Positions 18,923 to 28,162 are shown, numbered from the stretch's first letter. The stretch: DNA of 64,000 nt from Thalassotalea mangrovi (GCF_005116735.1 NZ_SWDB01000027.1:56013-120012), one strand, 5' to 3'. Translations and numbers: made by a program. The notes: generated from the sequence alone by a model not told the origin.

Positions 18923-19849
18923 TTACTTTGGCTTTGAAATTACCAATAAGGTTGCGACGCTTTCCTGCTCTAAAGACAAGGGTTGCAATTGGTACTCGTC
19001 ATTAGCGATGGAACCTAATAATTTTTCTAGTTCTGGTCTTGGTCGTGAGGCTTTAATTTGTTGCGTTAGTCGTTCAAAAAGTGCAAGGGTGTGATTTTTG
19101 TACAAGGCAAGTTTTTGTTTGCCTGTCGCAAAGTCTGACTTTTGATGGCAGATACATATATCGGCGATTTTTACTAATTGTTGTTCGAGCCATAATACTT
19201 CTTCACTACCCGATATGCTTCCACGATATTGAGTTAATGAGCTAAACAGTTTTTTTCTGAGTGCTTGTGAAACCGACACCGGTTCTGAAAACATCGACTC
19301 AAGCGCATTAAAAATCTGCATCTCATTTAGCAAGTTATCGATAACTTTCAGGCCAGTAATCGAATCCTGATAAGAAACAGAATCTGGAGAATGCATGACT
19401 GCATAAAATTCACCACCGGGTGTCAATAACCGCCATACTTCCGGTAAGGCAATCTCAAGATCCGCATATTCAATGGCAAAATTACTGGTGATTAGGTTAA
19501 ATGAATTGGCTGGTAATTGAGTGTTTTCAATCGACGTATTACCTAAAAATTTTACCGACTGTAATACCTGGGTAATCTGGCTATCAGTAATCGTATTGAG
19601 AGGGTCGATATTGGCCAGATCGATGGCAACAATATCATTCAAATTGTTCAGCTGCGAACAAGCAATAAAAGGTAAAACCCCATTTCCTGTTCCCACATCC
19701 AGCATTCTTATTTCACCAGCATCCGTATAACGATGAAATACCTGACGCCAATGGTTAGCCAAAGAAGTCGGTATCCCCAATACACCTTCTGCTGTCCCGA
19801 AAGTACCCAGTGACTGATTTGTTTTCCAATAAAGATCCCAATTTTTCAT
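18923..19849 (-). CDS. SAM-dependent methyltransferase, class I
   Basis: A 308-aa cytoplasmic enzyme with a Rossmann-type SAM-binding motif I, IRMLDVGTGNGVLPFIA (about residues 47-63), the acidic motif II DIVAIDLANIDPL, and motif LITSNFAIEYADLEIALPEVWRLLTPGGEFY typical of methyltransf_11/25 families. The C-terminal ~120 residues are helical and unassigned. Substrate unknown. It stands alone between receptors B and C and may modify something handled by them, but that rests only on position. Confidence 0.85.
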   Translation of the reverse strand: MKNWDLYWKTNQSLGTFGTAEGVLGIPTSLANHWRQVFHRYTDAGEIRMLDVGTGNGVLPFIACSQLNNLNDIVAIDLANIDPLNTITDSQITQVLQSVKFLGNTSIENTQLPANSFNLITSNFAIEYADLEIALPEVWRLLTPGGEFYAVMHSPDSVSYQDSITGLKVIDNLLNEMQIFNALESMFSEPVSVSQALRKKLFSSLTQYRGSISGSEEVLWLEQQLVKIADICICHQKSDFATGKQKLALYKNHTLALFERLTQQIKASRPRPELEKLLGSIANDEYQLQPLSLEQESVATLLVISKPK

Positions 19850-19897
19850 GACGTTGGCTACTCGTTAATAATTTATTCAAGATGCTGACAAAAGCTG

Positions 19898-19928
19898 AAA
19901 AAAAAAGCGAACCAGAGGCTCGCTTTTA
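19898..19928 (-). terminator. Terminator of the third TonB receptor gene
   Basis: AAAGCGA...TCGCTTT hairpin with a long A tract on the plus strand, which is a T tract in the minus direction. It lies 17 bp after the receptor stop. Confidence 0.82.
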
Positions 19929-19944
19929 TTCGATTCACACTAAC

Positions 19945-22515
19945 TTAGAAAGATTGTGTGTAACGTACGTAAGTGATACGACCGTAACCGTTGTACAGGT
20001 TGAAGTTGTAATCACGACCGTCGTAGCCGAACAGTGGAGGCTGCTTGCCGCCAACGTTTTGAACACCTACAGAAATCTTACTGTTGAAGAAAGTGTTGTA
20101 GGTTGCTTGAACATCATGAGTTGTCCAGCTAGGAATGTGGCCTTCCTGTGTACCTGCGTCTTCTGCAGTGTCACCAATATAATTGACGTTCCATGCAAAA
20201 TCAAAGTCGCTGATAGTGAAAGAATTAGACAAGGTAGCACGCATCTCTGGTACACCCGGATCGTTTACGTAGTCACGACCACCGTCAATGGTGTACTCAT
20301 TCATGTAAGAAACCTGAAGGTTAGAACGTAAGTCACCACCAAGTACTTCAAACGTGAATTGACCGTTAAAGTCGAAACCAGAAGTTTCTAGGTCACCTTC
20401 GTTACCGTAACCAGTGTCGATTTGAGTGATAACGCCAGCACTGTTACGAGTTACACCAAGACCAGCTGGGATTGGGTCACCTGCTTCAGCACGGTCGATC
20501 AGGTTCTGAGATGAGAAGAACGCGATACGGTCAGTGATCTCAATTGAGTAGTAATCCAATGAGAAGTTGAACCACTCAAGTGGCTGCCAAGCTAAACCTA
20601 AAGCTACTTGCTCAGATTGCTCTGACTCAAGGTTAGGGTTAGCAATACGGTATGCATCAACCTGGATTTCACAGTCAGCATCTTGTCCTGCCGCAGCACA
20701 AGTGATCGGATCGTTCACTGAGTCAGCGGAGAATGCAGTTTTCTGAGTCAGGATATCAAGACCTGGAGCACGGAAACCTTCACCCCAAGAACCACGTACC
20801 ACTAGACCGTCGATAGCTTCCCAACGAACAGCAACTTTTGGAGAGAAGTCTGAACCGTAGTCAGAGTAGTCATCCTGACGACCAGCAACAGTTACTTCTA
20901 AGTTATCGATTACTGGGATCAGAGTTTCGAAGTAGTAACCACGTGCCTGACGACCACCGCCAGCAGAGTTACCTGAAGAACCACCGATTTGGCCAGCTTC
21001 TGACAGTGAATCGTACTGATCAGCGTAGTACTCGTCACGCCATTCGAAACCTACAACACCCTGCATAGTACCCGCTGGTAATTCGATGATGTCAAATGAG
21101 GCAGATGCGTATACTTCGTCCTGGTTGAACTCAGAAATACGAGAAATCGTTGCCTTCATTGCGTTTAATACGTCTGCATCATTCTGGCTAGGGAATTGCA
21201 GATCATAAGTACCGTCGGCTAAGTAAGCAGCGGCAGTTGAACGTACTAGGTAGTTGCGACCGATATCGTAAGTTTTTGACTTAGTACGACGAGCACCAAA
21301 GTCAACAAATACGTTGTCTAAAACTTCACCTGAACCACCTACAACAAGATCCATTACTTCTGAATCAACTTCGTTGTCACGGTTACCTAGAGCCGCAAAA
21401 CGGTGCCATGCGTAAACGCCCTGGTTTTCACCAAAAGCTGCATCGTACATTGCTGAATCAGGGTTAGTTGGGTTGTTCGGGCTGTCTGCTGGTACGAATA
21501 CTGCGTCAGGAACTGGCGCATAACGACCGAAAGAGCTTGACTTAGATACGCTTGCGTTTGCAAACACAGTCCAGTCTTCGTTGATTTCATGTTCAGCGTT
21601 TGCGAATAAAGACAGGTTACCGGTTGAAGCTTCATCGGCAGAAACGTTAGCGTAGTTAAAACCACAACGGATTTGTTCGCCGTTAGAGTTTGCTAATGCA
21701 CCAGAGCTTTCTAAGATTACGAAATCAGGTTCGTTACAAGCACCTGGTAACGCAGTCCAGTTGTAATAACCGGCTTCTGCTGTACCGAATGAGTTACCGT
21801 ATACAGACGCTTGAGGCTCATACCAAGGGAAGTCACGAGCAAATACGATGTCACGTTTGTTCCAGGAAACACCACCTAATACACGAGTCGTATCAGAAGA
21901 TGAACCAAATACTACAGAACCTTCTTCACGGTCGCCGCCTTCGTGCTCAATTTGAGCAGCACCAAGCTTCATTTCCATACCGTTGAAGTCTTTACGAGTG
22001 ATGATGTTTACAACACCACCGATCGCATCAGAACCGTATGCAGCAGATGCACCATCAGTCAGAATTTCAACACGCTCAACAGCAGCCATAGGGATGGTGC
22101 TCAAATCCTGAGTACCACCAGTAGAAGGTGACTTAGGTAAACGACGGCCGTCAATCAATACCAAAGTACGGTCAGCACCGATACCACGAAGGTTGATTGA
22201 AGAAACACCCTGGGCACTTGAACCAGACTGTGGACGGAAAGAACCGGTTGAGTTGAAAGTCGTGTTACGCAATAAATCTGCAACTGAAGACTCACCAGAT
22301 AAATCGATTTGAGTACGATCGATTACTGTTACAGGAAGTGCACCTTCCATGTCGGTGCGCTTAATGCGAGAACCAGTAACTTCGATACGTTCTACTTCTT
22401 CTGCTTGTGCTTCTTCTTCCGCTGCGAAAGCGTTGGCAGAGATAGCTGCAGTTGCACTTGCACCAAACATAAGGGCAAGACGAACTGACTTAGCAAGTTT
22501 ATTATTGCTATACAT
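19945..22515 (-). CDS. TonB-dependent outer-membrane receptor C
   Basis: An 856-aa receptor. ATG 22515 (MYSNNKLAKSVRLALMFGAS) has SD GGGAG and starts the signal peptide that ends near NAFAAEEE; an upstream in-frame ATG at 22563 lacks both. TonB-box region VERIEVTGSRIKRTDMEG, plug with DRTLVLIDGRRLPKSPSTGG and GASAAYGSDAIGGVVNIITRKD, barrel ending GRITYVRYTQSF. The plug resembles those of receptors A and B, suggesting a paralogous trio. Substrate not deducible. Confidence 0.93.
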   Translation of the reverse strand: MYSNNKLAKSVRLALMFGASATAAISANAFAAEEEAQAEEVERIEVTGSRIKRTDMEGALPVTVIDRTQIDLSGESSVADLLRNTTFNSTGSFRPQSGSSAQGVSSINLRGIGADRTLVLIDGRRLPKSPSTGGTQDLSTIPMAAVERVEILTDGASAAYGSDAIGGVVNIITRKDFNGMEMKLGAAQIEHEGGDREEGSVVFGSSSDTTRVLGGVSWNKRDIVFARDFPWYEPQASVYGNSFGTAEAGYYNWTALPGACNEPDFVILESSGALANSNGEQIRCGFNYANVSADEASTGNLSLFANAEHEINEDWTVFANASVSKSSSFGRYAPVPDAVFVPADSPNNPTNPDSAMYDAAFGENQGVYAWHRFAALGNRDNEVDSEVMDLVVGGSGEVLDNVFVDFGARRTKSKTYDIGRNYLVRSTAAAYLADGTYDLQFPSQNDADVLNAMKATISRISEFNQDEVYASASFDIIELPAGTMQGVVGFEWRDEYYADQYDSLSEAGQIGGSSGNSAGGGRQARGYYFETLIPVIDNLEVTVAGRQDDYSDYGSDFSPKVAVRWEAIDGLVVRGSWGEGFRAPGLDILTQKTAFSADSVNDPITCAAAGQDADCEIQVDAYRIANPNLESEQSEQVALGLAWQPLEWFNFSLDYYSIEITDRIAFFSSQNLIDRAEAGDPIPAGLGVTRNSAGVITQIDTGYGNEGDLETSGFDFNGQFTFEVLGGDLRSNLQVSYMNEYTIDGGRDYVNDPGVPEMRATLSNSFTISDFDFAWNVNYIGDTAEDAGTQEGHIPSWTTHDVQATYNTFFNSKISVGVQNVGGKQPPLFGYDGRDYNFNLYNGYGRITYVRYTQSF

Positions 22516-23096
22516 GTTTACTCCCTGGACCACTTTACGTGATTCGTTTTTGTTAGAAATCAAAGCTTGAATGCTTTGTATTTTTGTATTAGTTGGGCTT
22601 TACTGCCCGATCTGTCGCAATGATATTAAACCGATAACTTTTCCAAGGTCAACCGATCAACCAATATTAATACAAGCTTTTTTACACTTTTTAACCAAAA
22701 CCAGCATTTTTGAACACTTATCAAGCAAATATTAACCCTTTTTTAACCTTATAATTTCGTTTTTAGAACAACAGCCCGCTTTAAGCAGCCTAATTTTAAG
22801 ATCTACAGCACCTCATTAACATTTATCTTGACTTTTTGGCTTTACTCTTCCTTTTACACTGCAAAGCTTCGTTTACAGATATTACATAATCATTCGTACG
22901 AAAAGTTGTAACAAAGCATTACAATCTTGACAATCATAACTGCCGCTTTCATCCGTTTTAAAATGCCTATCTAAAATTCCTCATTGGTCGGTTGACAGAG
23001 AACTGATACAATCACCAAACTGAGTTAACTTTCTATTATTATCAACTCTGCTCATTCATATTATTGTCAGGTAAGGCCGTTACAAAGGGACATCCG
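22516..23096. other. Divergent region between receptor C and the exporter gene
   Basis: A 580-bp AT-rich gap holding the promoters of two divergent genes. The palindrome TTCGTACGAA occurs at 22893-22902, as upstream of receptor B. No RNA gene or repeat family recognised. Confidence 0.4.
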
Positions 23097-23870
23097 TTGG
23101 AGTTTTTTTCCGATCCATCATTATTAATTACCCTGTCTGTCGTTGGACTGATCGCCGGATTTATCGATGCAGTTGCTGGCGGTGGTGGCCTGCTCACCGT
23201 TCCCGCATTGTTAACCTCAGGCTTGCCTCCTCATATGGTGCTTGGAACCAATAAGCTATCCGCGAGTTTTGCATCATTTACCGCCTCAATGACATTTTTT
23301 AAAAAACGATTATTTAACCCCCTGTTCTGGGCCCAGGCAGCTGTCGCCACAGCAATTGGGGCGCTTTTCGGCACTCTGGTGGTGAATCTGGTAAGTGGTG
23401 AGTTGTTGGAAAAAGTGTTACCACTGATAATCCTGTTGTGTGCGATATACACAGTCACCATAAAATCGGCAACCGAGCAAACGCACCGGCTTCCCGAGGT
23501 GAACAATAAATTACGTATCAAACAATGGTTGCAAGGTTGTAGCCTGGGTTTTTACGATGGCGTAGCCGGACCTGGTACCGGGACGTTCTGGACCGTATCA
23601 TCACTCGGTCTGTATAAAATGAATATTTTGTTAAGTTCCGGCCTTGCCCGTTCGATGAATTTCATCAGCAACTTTACCTCCTTGCTGACGTTTATTTATC
23701 TTGGACATGTTAACTTTGTGGTCGGTTTGTCAATGGGGCTATTTATGATTCTTGGCTCCTGGCTCGGAGCCCGGTCGGCAATTCGTTACGGGAATAAATT
23801 TATTCGCCCTATCTTTCTTTTCGTGGTAATCATTATGGCAATAAAACTTGCGCTAGACGCCTGGTCGTAA
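23097..23870 (+). CDS. TSUP (TauE/SafE) family membrane exporter, YfcA-like
   Basis: A 257-aa polytopic inner-membrane protein like E. coli YfcA. Conserved signatures are GLIAGFIDAVAGGGGLLTVPAL near the N-terminus, GTNKLSASFASFTAS, and the matching second-half motif GFYDGVAGPGTGTFW. The family is linked to export of sulfite or organosulfonates, but YfcA substrates are not established. Start chosen is TTG 23097 after AAAGGGA, giving an N-terminus like YfcA; an upstream TTG at 23064 in the same frame has no SD. Followed after eight bases by priC. Confidence 0.87.
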   Translation: MEFFSDPSLLITLSVVGLIAGFIDAVAGGGGLLTVPALLTSGLPPHMVLGTNKLSASFASFTASMTFFKKRLFNPLFWAQAAVATAIGALFGTLVVNLVSGELLEKVLPLIILLCAIYTVTIKSATEQTHRLPEVNNKLRIKQWLQGCSLGFYDGVAGPGTGTFWTVSSLGLYKMNILLSSGLARSMNFISNFTSLLTFIYLGHVNFVVGLSMGLFMILGSWLGARSAIRYGNKFIRPIFLFVVIIMAIKLALDAWS

Positions 23871-23878
23871 GGAACGAG

Positions 23879-24481
23879 ATGAGACCACAAATACAAAGAC
23901 TTCAGCAATTACTTGAACAGTTAGTGCTCGATGCAAAGGCGGTCGATGAGCAGAACAGGCATCGTCGCTCTCACTATTACCTGCAGCAGCAGGCGCTGTT
24001 CGACGATAAGTTGTTTAATCGCTCATATGATACATACAGTGGCTATATTCCAGAAATTCAGAAAAAGCTAAATCACCTGCAAACTTTACTGGACCACAGC
24101 CAGCAGGATCTTGCTTATAGCCTGTTAGAACAGTTGCAACTACAAATCTCTTCGTTAATTACCGCCATAAAAGCGAATGACAGTCGCCATCGTGATAGTG
24201 ACTATCGTTTACAGCGTCGACAACGGATATCGAGTCAGAAAGCACGATCAATCACCGCACAGATAATCCGACCAAGCCGCGAGCTATACGAAAAGCTGGC
24301 AGAATACCAGGGCTTTGAAAAGCGACTTGAACAAATGCTATTTGATGCCCAGGATGAATTAAAGCGAGCGCCGGCTCAAAGTTCCGAACTGCAAACTAAA
24401 GTTCTGACATTGCATCAGAGGCTAGGCCGCTGCCGACAGGCTATTGCTAAGCTAGAAGTGGAGATCGAGAAGATTAAGTAA
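23879..24481 (+). CDS. priC: Primosomal replication protein PriC
   Basis: PriC helps reload DnaB at stalled forks. The 200-aa, almost wholly helical and Gln/Arg-rich protein has the family's C-terminal signature, YEKLAEYQGFEKRLEQML followed by LHQRLGRCRQAIAKLE, matching the FERRL...RLARCRHALEKIE part of E. coli PriC. The N-terminal region is poorly conserved, as usual. It is eight bases downstream of the exporter gene, so probably cotranscribed. Confidence 0.82.
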   Translation: MRPQIQRLQQLLEQLVLDAKAVDEQNRHRRSHYYLQQQALFDDKLFNRSYDTYSGYIPEIQKKLNHLQTLLDHSQQDLAYSLLEQLQLQISSLITAIKANDSRHRDSDYRLQRRQRISSQKARSITAQIIRPSRELYEKLAEYQGFEKRLEQMLFDAQDELKRAPAQSSELQTKVLTLHQRLGRCRQAIAKLEVEIEKIK

Positions 24482-24501
24482 CGAGGTTAACGCCTCGTTA
24501 C
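24478..24501 (+). terminator. Possible terminator after priC
   Basis: Perfect 9-bp arms GTAACGAGG / CCTCGTTAC starting in the priC stop codon. There is no good T run after it, so termination is only probable. Confidence 0.5.
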
Positions 24502-24882
24502 TGTTGTAGAGGTAAGCTAAGCTGGTGGATAAAATACTCTCGTTGTCGTATTTTCGGTGTCAGACTGTCGTCGGTGGATACTTAAACAGTGCATGAATCG
24601 TTACCAGTTTTATGAGACCTGACTGACCTGAATTTAATACTCGACACATATCTACGCTATTCTTACCATCCATTCCATTATACTCGCTAAAGAAAGATAG
24701 AATTTGTTTTTGGATTATTGATTAATGTTTACACTGAGAGTCGCTATCGAATAAAAGAAGCATGCTAAAGACTTATCATTCAGCAGGTATGCTAGCCAAT
24801 GGTCGAAAATTTATTTAGCGAAGGTAAGCTATAAAGGAATCTGAATTCTGAGGCCTGAAACCTGAATCCTTTGAAAAGTATT
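24502..24882. other. Gap between priC and the 4.5S RNA gene
   Basis: About 380 bp without a recognised gene. At 24854-24869 it has CCTGAAACCTGAATCC, the inverted form of a motif found on the other side of the 4.5S RNA gene (about 25122-25152). Confidence 0.4.
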
Positions 24883-24995
24883 GGTGGCCCCTCCCCCAGC
24901 CGCATCCCGGCACATGAGTCGTCTGCTGCGGTTGCTTCCTTCCGGACCTGGCCGAGTTCACAGAGTATCATTGCGGGAGGACCGAGAGAGGCGCC
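24883..24995 (-). ncRNA. ffs: 4.5S RNA of the signal recognition particle
   Basis: The minus strand carries the SRP RNA domain IV hallmark, CAGGTCCGGAAGGAAGCAAC, with the tetraloop and the symmetric and asymmetric internal loops bound by Ffh. Flanks match E. coli ffs in order: CTCCCGCAATGATACTCTG on the 5' side and TGTGCCGGGATGCGGCTGGG on the 3' side, and the ends (GGCGCCTCTC and GGGAGGGGCC) pair. The RNA acts with Ffh/FtsY in co-translational membrane targeting. Ends are estimated to within a few bases from the terminal pairing. Confidence 0.95.
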
Positions 24996-25270
24996 TCAGA
25001 AGCTGTACGAATGAATACAGCGACGCGCATTATGCGCAATCACATCATTGCATGCAAGCCCTAAAAGGGAAAAAGTGCAAATTTAGCAAAGCGACTATTT
25101 CGAGTCGCTTTGCTAAATTTGCAGGTCTCAGGATTCATGTCTCAGGTTTCGGAGGGCGAACGGCCTTAACGCCGGCTTAGAGCACGCTTCGCTCCTGGCA
25201 CGCTGATAAATCAGCTCCTAGCATGCAATCAGAAATTGCGCCTAGCTGCTAGCAAGTTTTTTTTAGGGTA

Positions 25271-25355
25271 GCGGGTACATAAAACCAAAGGTTTTATTCC
25301 GGGGACGCCAATGAATAGCATTGGCTCCGGGTACGGAAAATTAAAACTTTCCTTC
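25271..25355. repeat. Three-hairpin module with CCGGGTACG spacers, copy 1
   Basis: Hairpin 1 is ATAAAACC/GGTTTTAT, hairpin 2 CCAATG/CATTGG, hairpin 3 GGAAA/TTTCC, separated by TCCGGGGACG and CTCCGGGTACG. Copy 2 at 29596-29683 keeps the spacers and hairpin 2 but has different, still complementary, arms in hairpins 1 and 3. Confidence 0.7.
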
Positions 25356-25447
25356 AGGTAAAGGTTATTTGTTGTCACCTCTAGTCAGCTTTCGACACCC
25401 CTAGACACCTATAGACACCCAATATAGTTAGCAGGTAATAAAGCTTC

Positions 25448-25519
25448 GTCATTTCCTGCCACGACAGGAAATCTCAGTCAAAGCCGTGAGAGCGAGATCC
25501 CGGTCGACACCGGGATGAC
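25448..25519. repeat. 72-nt cloverleaf-like repeat, copy A
   Basis: Outer stem GTCAT/ATGAC; arm 1 TTCCTG/CAGGAA; arm 2 ATCTC/GAGAT with an 18-nt variable loop; arm 3 CCCGG/CCGGG. Four copies in the window. Confidence 0.75.
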
Positions 25520-25668
25520 AGGGGGGCATTGCTCAAGTTCCCACCGATGTATATCTCCCTCGACGCAGTCTTCACCGACAACGTCCTCACCGAAAGAAAC
25601 TAGTTTCTTTCCTCACCGACGTTAGTCTCCTTCTTTAACAGCATTAATGTGCATACATTAATGCTAAA

Positions 25669-26259
25669 CTAAAAACACTCCGGCCGCTTCGCCCGTTCCG
25701 CACTGTAAAGCGCCTTAATGGAATCTAGCTCCTGCTCAACCTGAGAACTAATGTGGCGGCTTTGGTGAAAGACGATACGCTTGTGCTTAAAATCAAACTC
25801 AACCGGTAGCACAGGGACCTGAGCATCCTTGGCAATAAACATGAAGCCTTTTTTCCATTCCGGTACCTTTTTACGAGTACCTTCCGGAGCTATCACCAGT
25901 AATAACTGTTCCCGCTTGTTAAATTCGTCAACCATTTGCCCGACGACTCCGTGCGGAGCGCTTCGATCAATAGCAATACCACCAAGTTTTCGCATCCACC
26001 ACCCCAGAGGTCCTTTAAATAACGTGTCTTTACCAAGGAAGCTCACTTTTAGATTTAAGGCCCATTTTGCTGCCAGGCCAACCATAAAGTCCCAATTGGA
26101 GGTATGCGGTGCAACAATGACAAGTAGTTTTTTTTCATTTGGCAGTTGTCCGCTAAGCTGCCAGCCGGACAGGGAGAGCATTTTACGGCCCAGCCAATGA
26201 GTAAACCCCGCTTGGGTCTGAGGAATATTGTCCGGCGTTACCGGTAAAAAGGTACTCAT
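25669..26259 (-). CDS. Lysophospholipid acyltransferase-like protein
   Basis: A 196-aa PlsC-family acyltransferase. The catalytic HX4D motif is APHTSNWDF (about residue 53) and the glycerol-phosphate binding block is VIAPEGTRKK (about 125); a Trp/Gly-rich KGPLGWWMRKLGGIAIDR lies between. Family members acylate lysophospholipids or ornithine-lipid type acceptors at the inner membrane; the substrate is not clear. Start at 26259 (MSTFLPVTPDNIPQ) has GGAG upstream; an ATG at 26301 adds 14 residues of no family value. It stands alone. Confidence 0.82.
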   Translation of the reverse strand: MSTFLPVTPDNIPQTQAGFTHWLGRKMLSLSGWQLSGQLPNEKKLLVIVAPHTSNWDFMVGLAAKWALNLKVSFLGKDTLFKGPLGWWMRKLGGIAIDRSAPHGVVGQMVDEFNKREQLLLVIAPEGTRKKVPEWKKGFMFIAKDAQVPVLPVEFDFKHKRIVFHQSRHISSQVEQELDSIKALYSAERAKRPECF

Positions 26260-26450
26260 AAATCCATTTCTCCATCCAGAATGTGCTTGCCAATAACACA
26301 TTCTTTAATGAATGATTCACTATCATCCGTTGCGCTCCCAAACCAGCACGACAACCCAACAAAACAAGCTCTGTCCGTTCATTACCACAGTGAGCTGTTT
26401 GTCAGCACTATTTCAAATGCTCTAGGCAGTCCGGTTTAGGTTTGCGCTAT

Positions 26451-27323
26451 TTATTGATTAAACTCCTTTTGTAACTGATAGGCAACTGTTTGTAGCTGCA
26501 GGACATTTTCTTTACCGATACGAAGTAGCAATTTATCGACATCGGAACGCCCTTCAATGTCTTCACTTTGATATTTATACACAACGCCTGGCTGGATTAA
26601 CACCGGGCTCTGCTCAGGATATTCAAATGCCAGGATTTGTGAGATAACGTCATCACGGACCTGATCAAACGAGCGCTCGGGATAACCCAGCTCCTGATAA
26701 GCTTCCTCAAGTAAGGGAGACAACTGTTCATACATAGCCACCAGTTCCTTAGGCTCAAAACTGGCGGCAAGTTCAATATAACTTTGATAACGGCTATAGT
26801 TTTCCGGGCTAATCACAAATTCATTATCATTAACTGGTGATGCCTGAAATGTTCCATCAGGTGAATATACCGGGGCTTCTTTCGTCGCCACCTGTCCTTT
26901 AGCAAAGTTATCGGCGAATACTACGGTGCGCCTCAATACATCAGTGGGTACCAATATATCCAGCAATTGCGGCGACATACTAACTTCGCGAATAAGGCCC
27001 AGCGTTAACTCATCGCTGTTGTCGAGCTCAGGTAAGGTGTCTTCCTCTGGCTCCATTTCCGGTTGTGGTTCTGGCGTGGTGACAGGTTCTGGCTCTGGCT
27101 CGATTGGCTCTGGCTCGGTATCTTCCGGTTCCTGAATTTCAGGCTCCGGTTTTAACTTCTCGTCTTTTAAGTCGACAATGTCTGGTTGAGGACGATCCGC
27201 CGGGTTATCAATAAAAAACATATAATACCCCGCCCCCAGCAAGACCAGCACAATAATAATGATAATGATACCGAGTGGTCCCGATGATTGTGTATCGGTT
27301 GATTGTTTTTGTTCAGCGTTCAT
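26451..27323 (-). CDS. DUF3014 family membrane-anchored protein
   Basis: A 290-aa protein with a cytoplasmic N-terminus, one transmembrane helix of mostly isoleucine/leucine/valine (residues about 18-37), a Pro/Glu-rich periplasmic linker (about 45-95), and a C-terminal globular domain with LGLIREVSMSPQLLDILVPTDVLRRTVVFADN, characteristic of DUF3014. Function unknown in the family. Flanked by gaps, so probably monocistronic. Confidence 0.8.
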   Translation of the reverse strand: MNAEQKQSTDTQSSGPLGIIIIIIVLVLLGAGYYMFFIDNPADRPQPDIVDLKDEKLKPEPEIQEPEDTEPEPIEPEPEPVTTPEPQPEMEPEEDTLPELDNSDELTLGLIREVSMSPQLLDILVPTDVLRRTVVFADNFAKGQVATKEAPVYSPDGTFQASPVNDNEFVISPENYSRYQSYIELAASFEPKELVAMYEQLSPLLEEAYQELGYPERSFDQVRDDVISQILAFEYPEQSPVLIQPGVVYKYQSEDIEGRSDVDKLLLRIGKENVLQLQTVAYQLQKEFNQ

Positions 27324-27520
27324 TCGATCCTCGTAATGATAATCGGGGCAATAATAAATTAAAAAACCGTCTCTTATTTAGCTTAGTTAATTGAGACAAA
27401 AAGAAAAATTATTAGTTCAGGAAAATTCAGGATGAGGATGCCGGGACGGGCACTGTGATTCAAAAAGGGTGAAAAGAGGCAGCAAACATTCGTCGTTGTT
27501 CTGCCTCAAAGGAAAAATTA

Positions 27521-28162
27521 TCAGGTTGCGTCCGGTTGATTTTCAGGCAGAGCCGCCTTAAATGCGTCGAGTTGCTGGCAATTCTCATCGACTCTCAAAA
27601 TCGTAGGAAATGCGCTAAGGTCAACATTAAAGCGCTTGGCGTTATAAACCTGAGGGATAAGACATAAATCAGCCATCGTCACGTTGTCGCCAAAACAGTA
27701 TAAACCAGCAGTTTTTTCTAAACGTTGCTCTAATGCCATAAAACCGGTCTGAATCCAGTGTTGATACCAGGCCTGTTTTTGTTCGGCAGTAACGGATAAT
27801 TCATCACTCAGATAGTTGAGCACCCGCAGATTATTCAGAGGATGAACATCACAGGCAATATCATTGGCCAGAGCCTGTACCATCGAGCGTTTTTGCAGGT
27901 CTTGTGGATACAACGCAGGACTGGGATATTTATGTTCCAGATAATCGAGAATAGCCATCGACTGGTTTAAGGTAAAGTCTCCATCTACCAGGGTAGGAAC
28001 CAATTCATTCGGGTTTAACGCTTTATATTCGGCACTATGTTGTTGGCCCCCATCTTTCACCAAATGAACCGACAATAACTCATGCTCAATCTGTTTCAGG
28101 TTAAGGGCAATGCGTACTCGGTAGGCCGCCGATGAACGCCAATATCCGTATAACGAAATCAT
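27521..28162 (-). CDS. maiA: Maleylacetoacetate isomerase
   Basis: Zeta-class glutathione S-transferase that isomerises 4-maleylacetoacetate to 4-fumarylacetoacetate in tyrosine breakdown, using glutathione. The 213-aa protein has the zeta signature SSAAYRVRIALNLK near residue 9 and the GSH-binding NPNELVPTLVDGDFTLNQSMAILDYLE segment, plus NVTMADLCLIPQVYNA in the C-terminal helical domain. Follows fahA on the same strand after 151 bp of hairpin repeats, the next step of the pathway. Confidence 0.95.
   Translation of the reverse strand: MISLYGYWRSSAAYRVRIALNLKQIEHELLSVHLVKDGGQQHSAEYKALNPNELVPTLVDGDFTLNQSMAILDYLEHKYPSPALYPQDLQKRSMVQALANDIACDVHPLNNLRVLNYLSDELSVTAEQKQAWYQHWIQTGFMALEQRLEKTAGLYCFGDNVTMADLCLIPQVYNAKRFNVDLSAFPTILRVDENCQQLDAFKAALPENQPDAT

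Larger units (their letters stand above)
24996..25668. repeat. Composite hairpin-repeat region, copy 1
   Basis: No gene. In order: a perfect 20-bp inverted repeat with a 6-nt loop (arms 25077-25096 and 25103-25122); a CAGGTCTCAGGATTCA motif; a module of three hairpins joined by CCGGGTACG-type spacers (25271-25355); GTCACC/TTAGACACC short repeats (about 25374-25430); a 72-nt cloverleaf-like repeat (25448-25519); CCCTCGACGCAGTC; a perfect 20-bp palindrome starting GAAAGAAACT near 25598; and AGCATTAATG/CATTAATGCT beside the next gene's stop. The same order recurs at about 29440-30450. Confidence 0.75.
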
